Assembly (NCBI GenBank): GCA_031841125.1
Contig: CM063110.1
Coordinates: forward strand, 15,247,626 to 15,311,625
DNA length: 64,000 nt
Origin: Acanthococcus lagerstroemiae
Lineage: Eukaryota; Arthropoda; Insecta; Hemiptera; Eriococcidae
Direction: 5' to 3'
The stretch itself is not shown here. The stretch's first letter is position 1. The text below holds more notes on this DNA, generated by a model. It searched no databases. It was not told where the DNA came from and worked only from the letters and a program-made list of their open reading frames with translations.

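Noticed and set aside
2733..63831. Many minus-strand frames opposite the exons (Arg/Ala/Val-rich products)
   Set aside because: They exactly shadow the Cys/Pro/Gly-rich plus-strand code and recur with it. They have no domain of their own.
1863..64000. Notch, fibrillin, laminin or other EGF-repeat genes
   Set aside because: The alternating four-cysteine DPY domain (EC-x5-C ... AC-x3-KC) between EGFs is specific to Dumpy-type proteins. There is no calcium-binding EGF consensus, no LNR and no TB domain.
1..64000. tRNA, rRNA or other RNA genes
   Set aside because: I looked for cloverleaf boxes and rRNA-like sequence while reading and found nothing convincing. A tRNA scan would be decisive.

Overview
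The window is almost entirely one giant arthropod (insect-type) gene on the plus strand: a homologue of Drosophila dumpy (dp), which encodes a huge, extended, cysteine-rich extracellular matrix protein that ties epidermal, tendon and tracheal cells to the overlying cuticle. I placed 63 exons by eye. Together they hold 19,870 coding bases (about 6,620 residues). Both ends of the gene lie outside the window: the first exon opens with a phase-1 acceptor, and the last is cut by the window edge. No start codon, signal peptide, ZP domain, membrane segment or stop codon is visible. The organism is a eukaryote with GT-AG introns of about 73-100 nt and long, transposon-filled introns. An insect is the natural reading, but I cannot name the species.

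Layout. From 1,863 to 54,229 nearly every exon encodes one complete EGF-DPY-EGF module of 100-113 residues with 16 cysteines (6+4+6). Each exon begins and ends in phase 1, so each is a symmetric cassette. The modules are not interchangeable: they fall into six recognisable types (A-F) that follow one another in strict order for nine cycles (exons 2-54), preceded by one F module (exon 1). Cycles 1-9 are 1,908-1,923 coding nt each. One exon (27) holds two modules because the B/C intron is missing. From 54,315 onward the first EGF decays (exon 55) and then disappears, leaving DPY-EGF units, one or two per exon, as expected toward the C-terminal end of the protein.

Introns. Most are under 100 nt. 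Six introns inside the module array and two in the C-terminal part exceed 2 kb, and these carry nearly all the repetitive DNA. It includes a nested hAT-like element with perfect 8-bp target duplications (25,981-30,484), containing a hAT MITE and a pogo/mariner-like element. There are two opposite-orientation copies of a satellite-bearing repeat (26,930-29,130 and 56,545-58,960) and two copies of one terminal-inverted-repeat family (20,353-20,990 and 36,054-36,733). Several single TIR elements, a fold-back structure with an LTR-like core, and long stretches of degenerate minisatellite complete the set.

I found no other gene, no RNA gene and no CRISPR array. Small open frames in the long introns look like repeat-derived or chance frames, and minus-strand frames opposite the exons are shadows of the cysteine-rich code. 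The most interesting result is the six-module super-repeat and what it says about how the protein grew, with secondary interest in splice-site oddities (a GC donor, three in-frame tandem acceptors, a lost intron).
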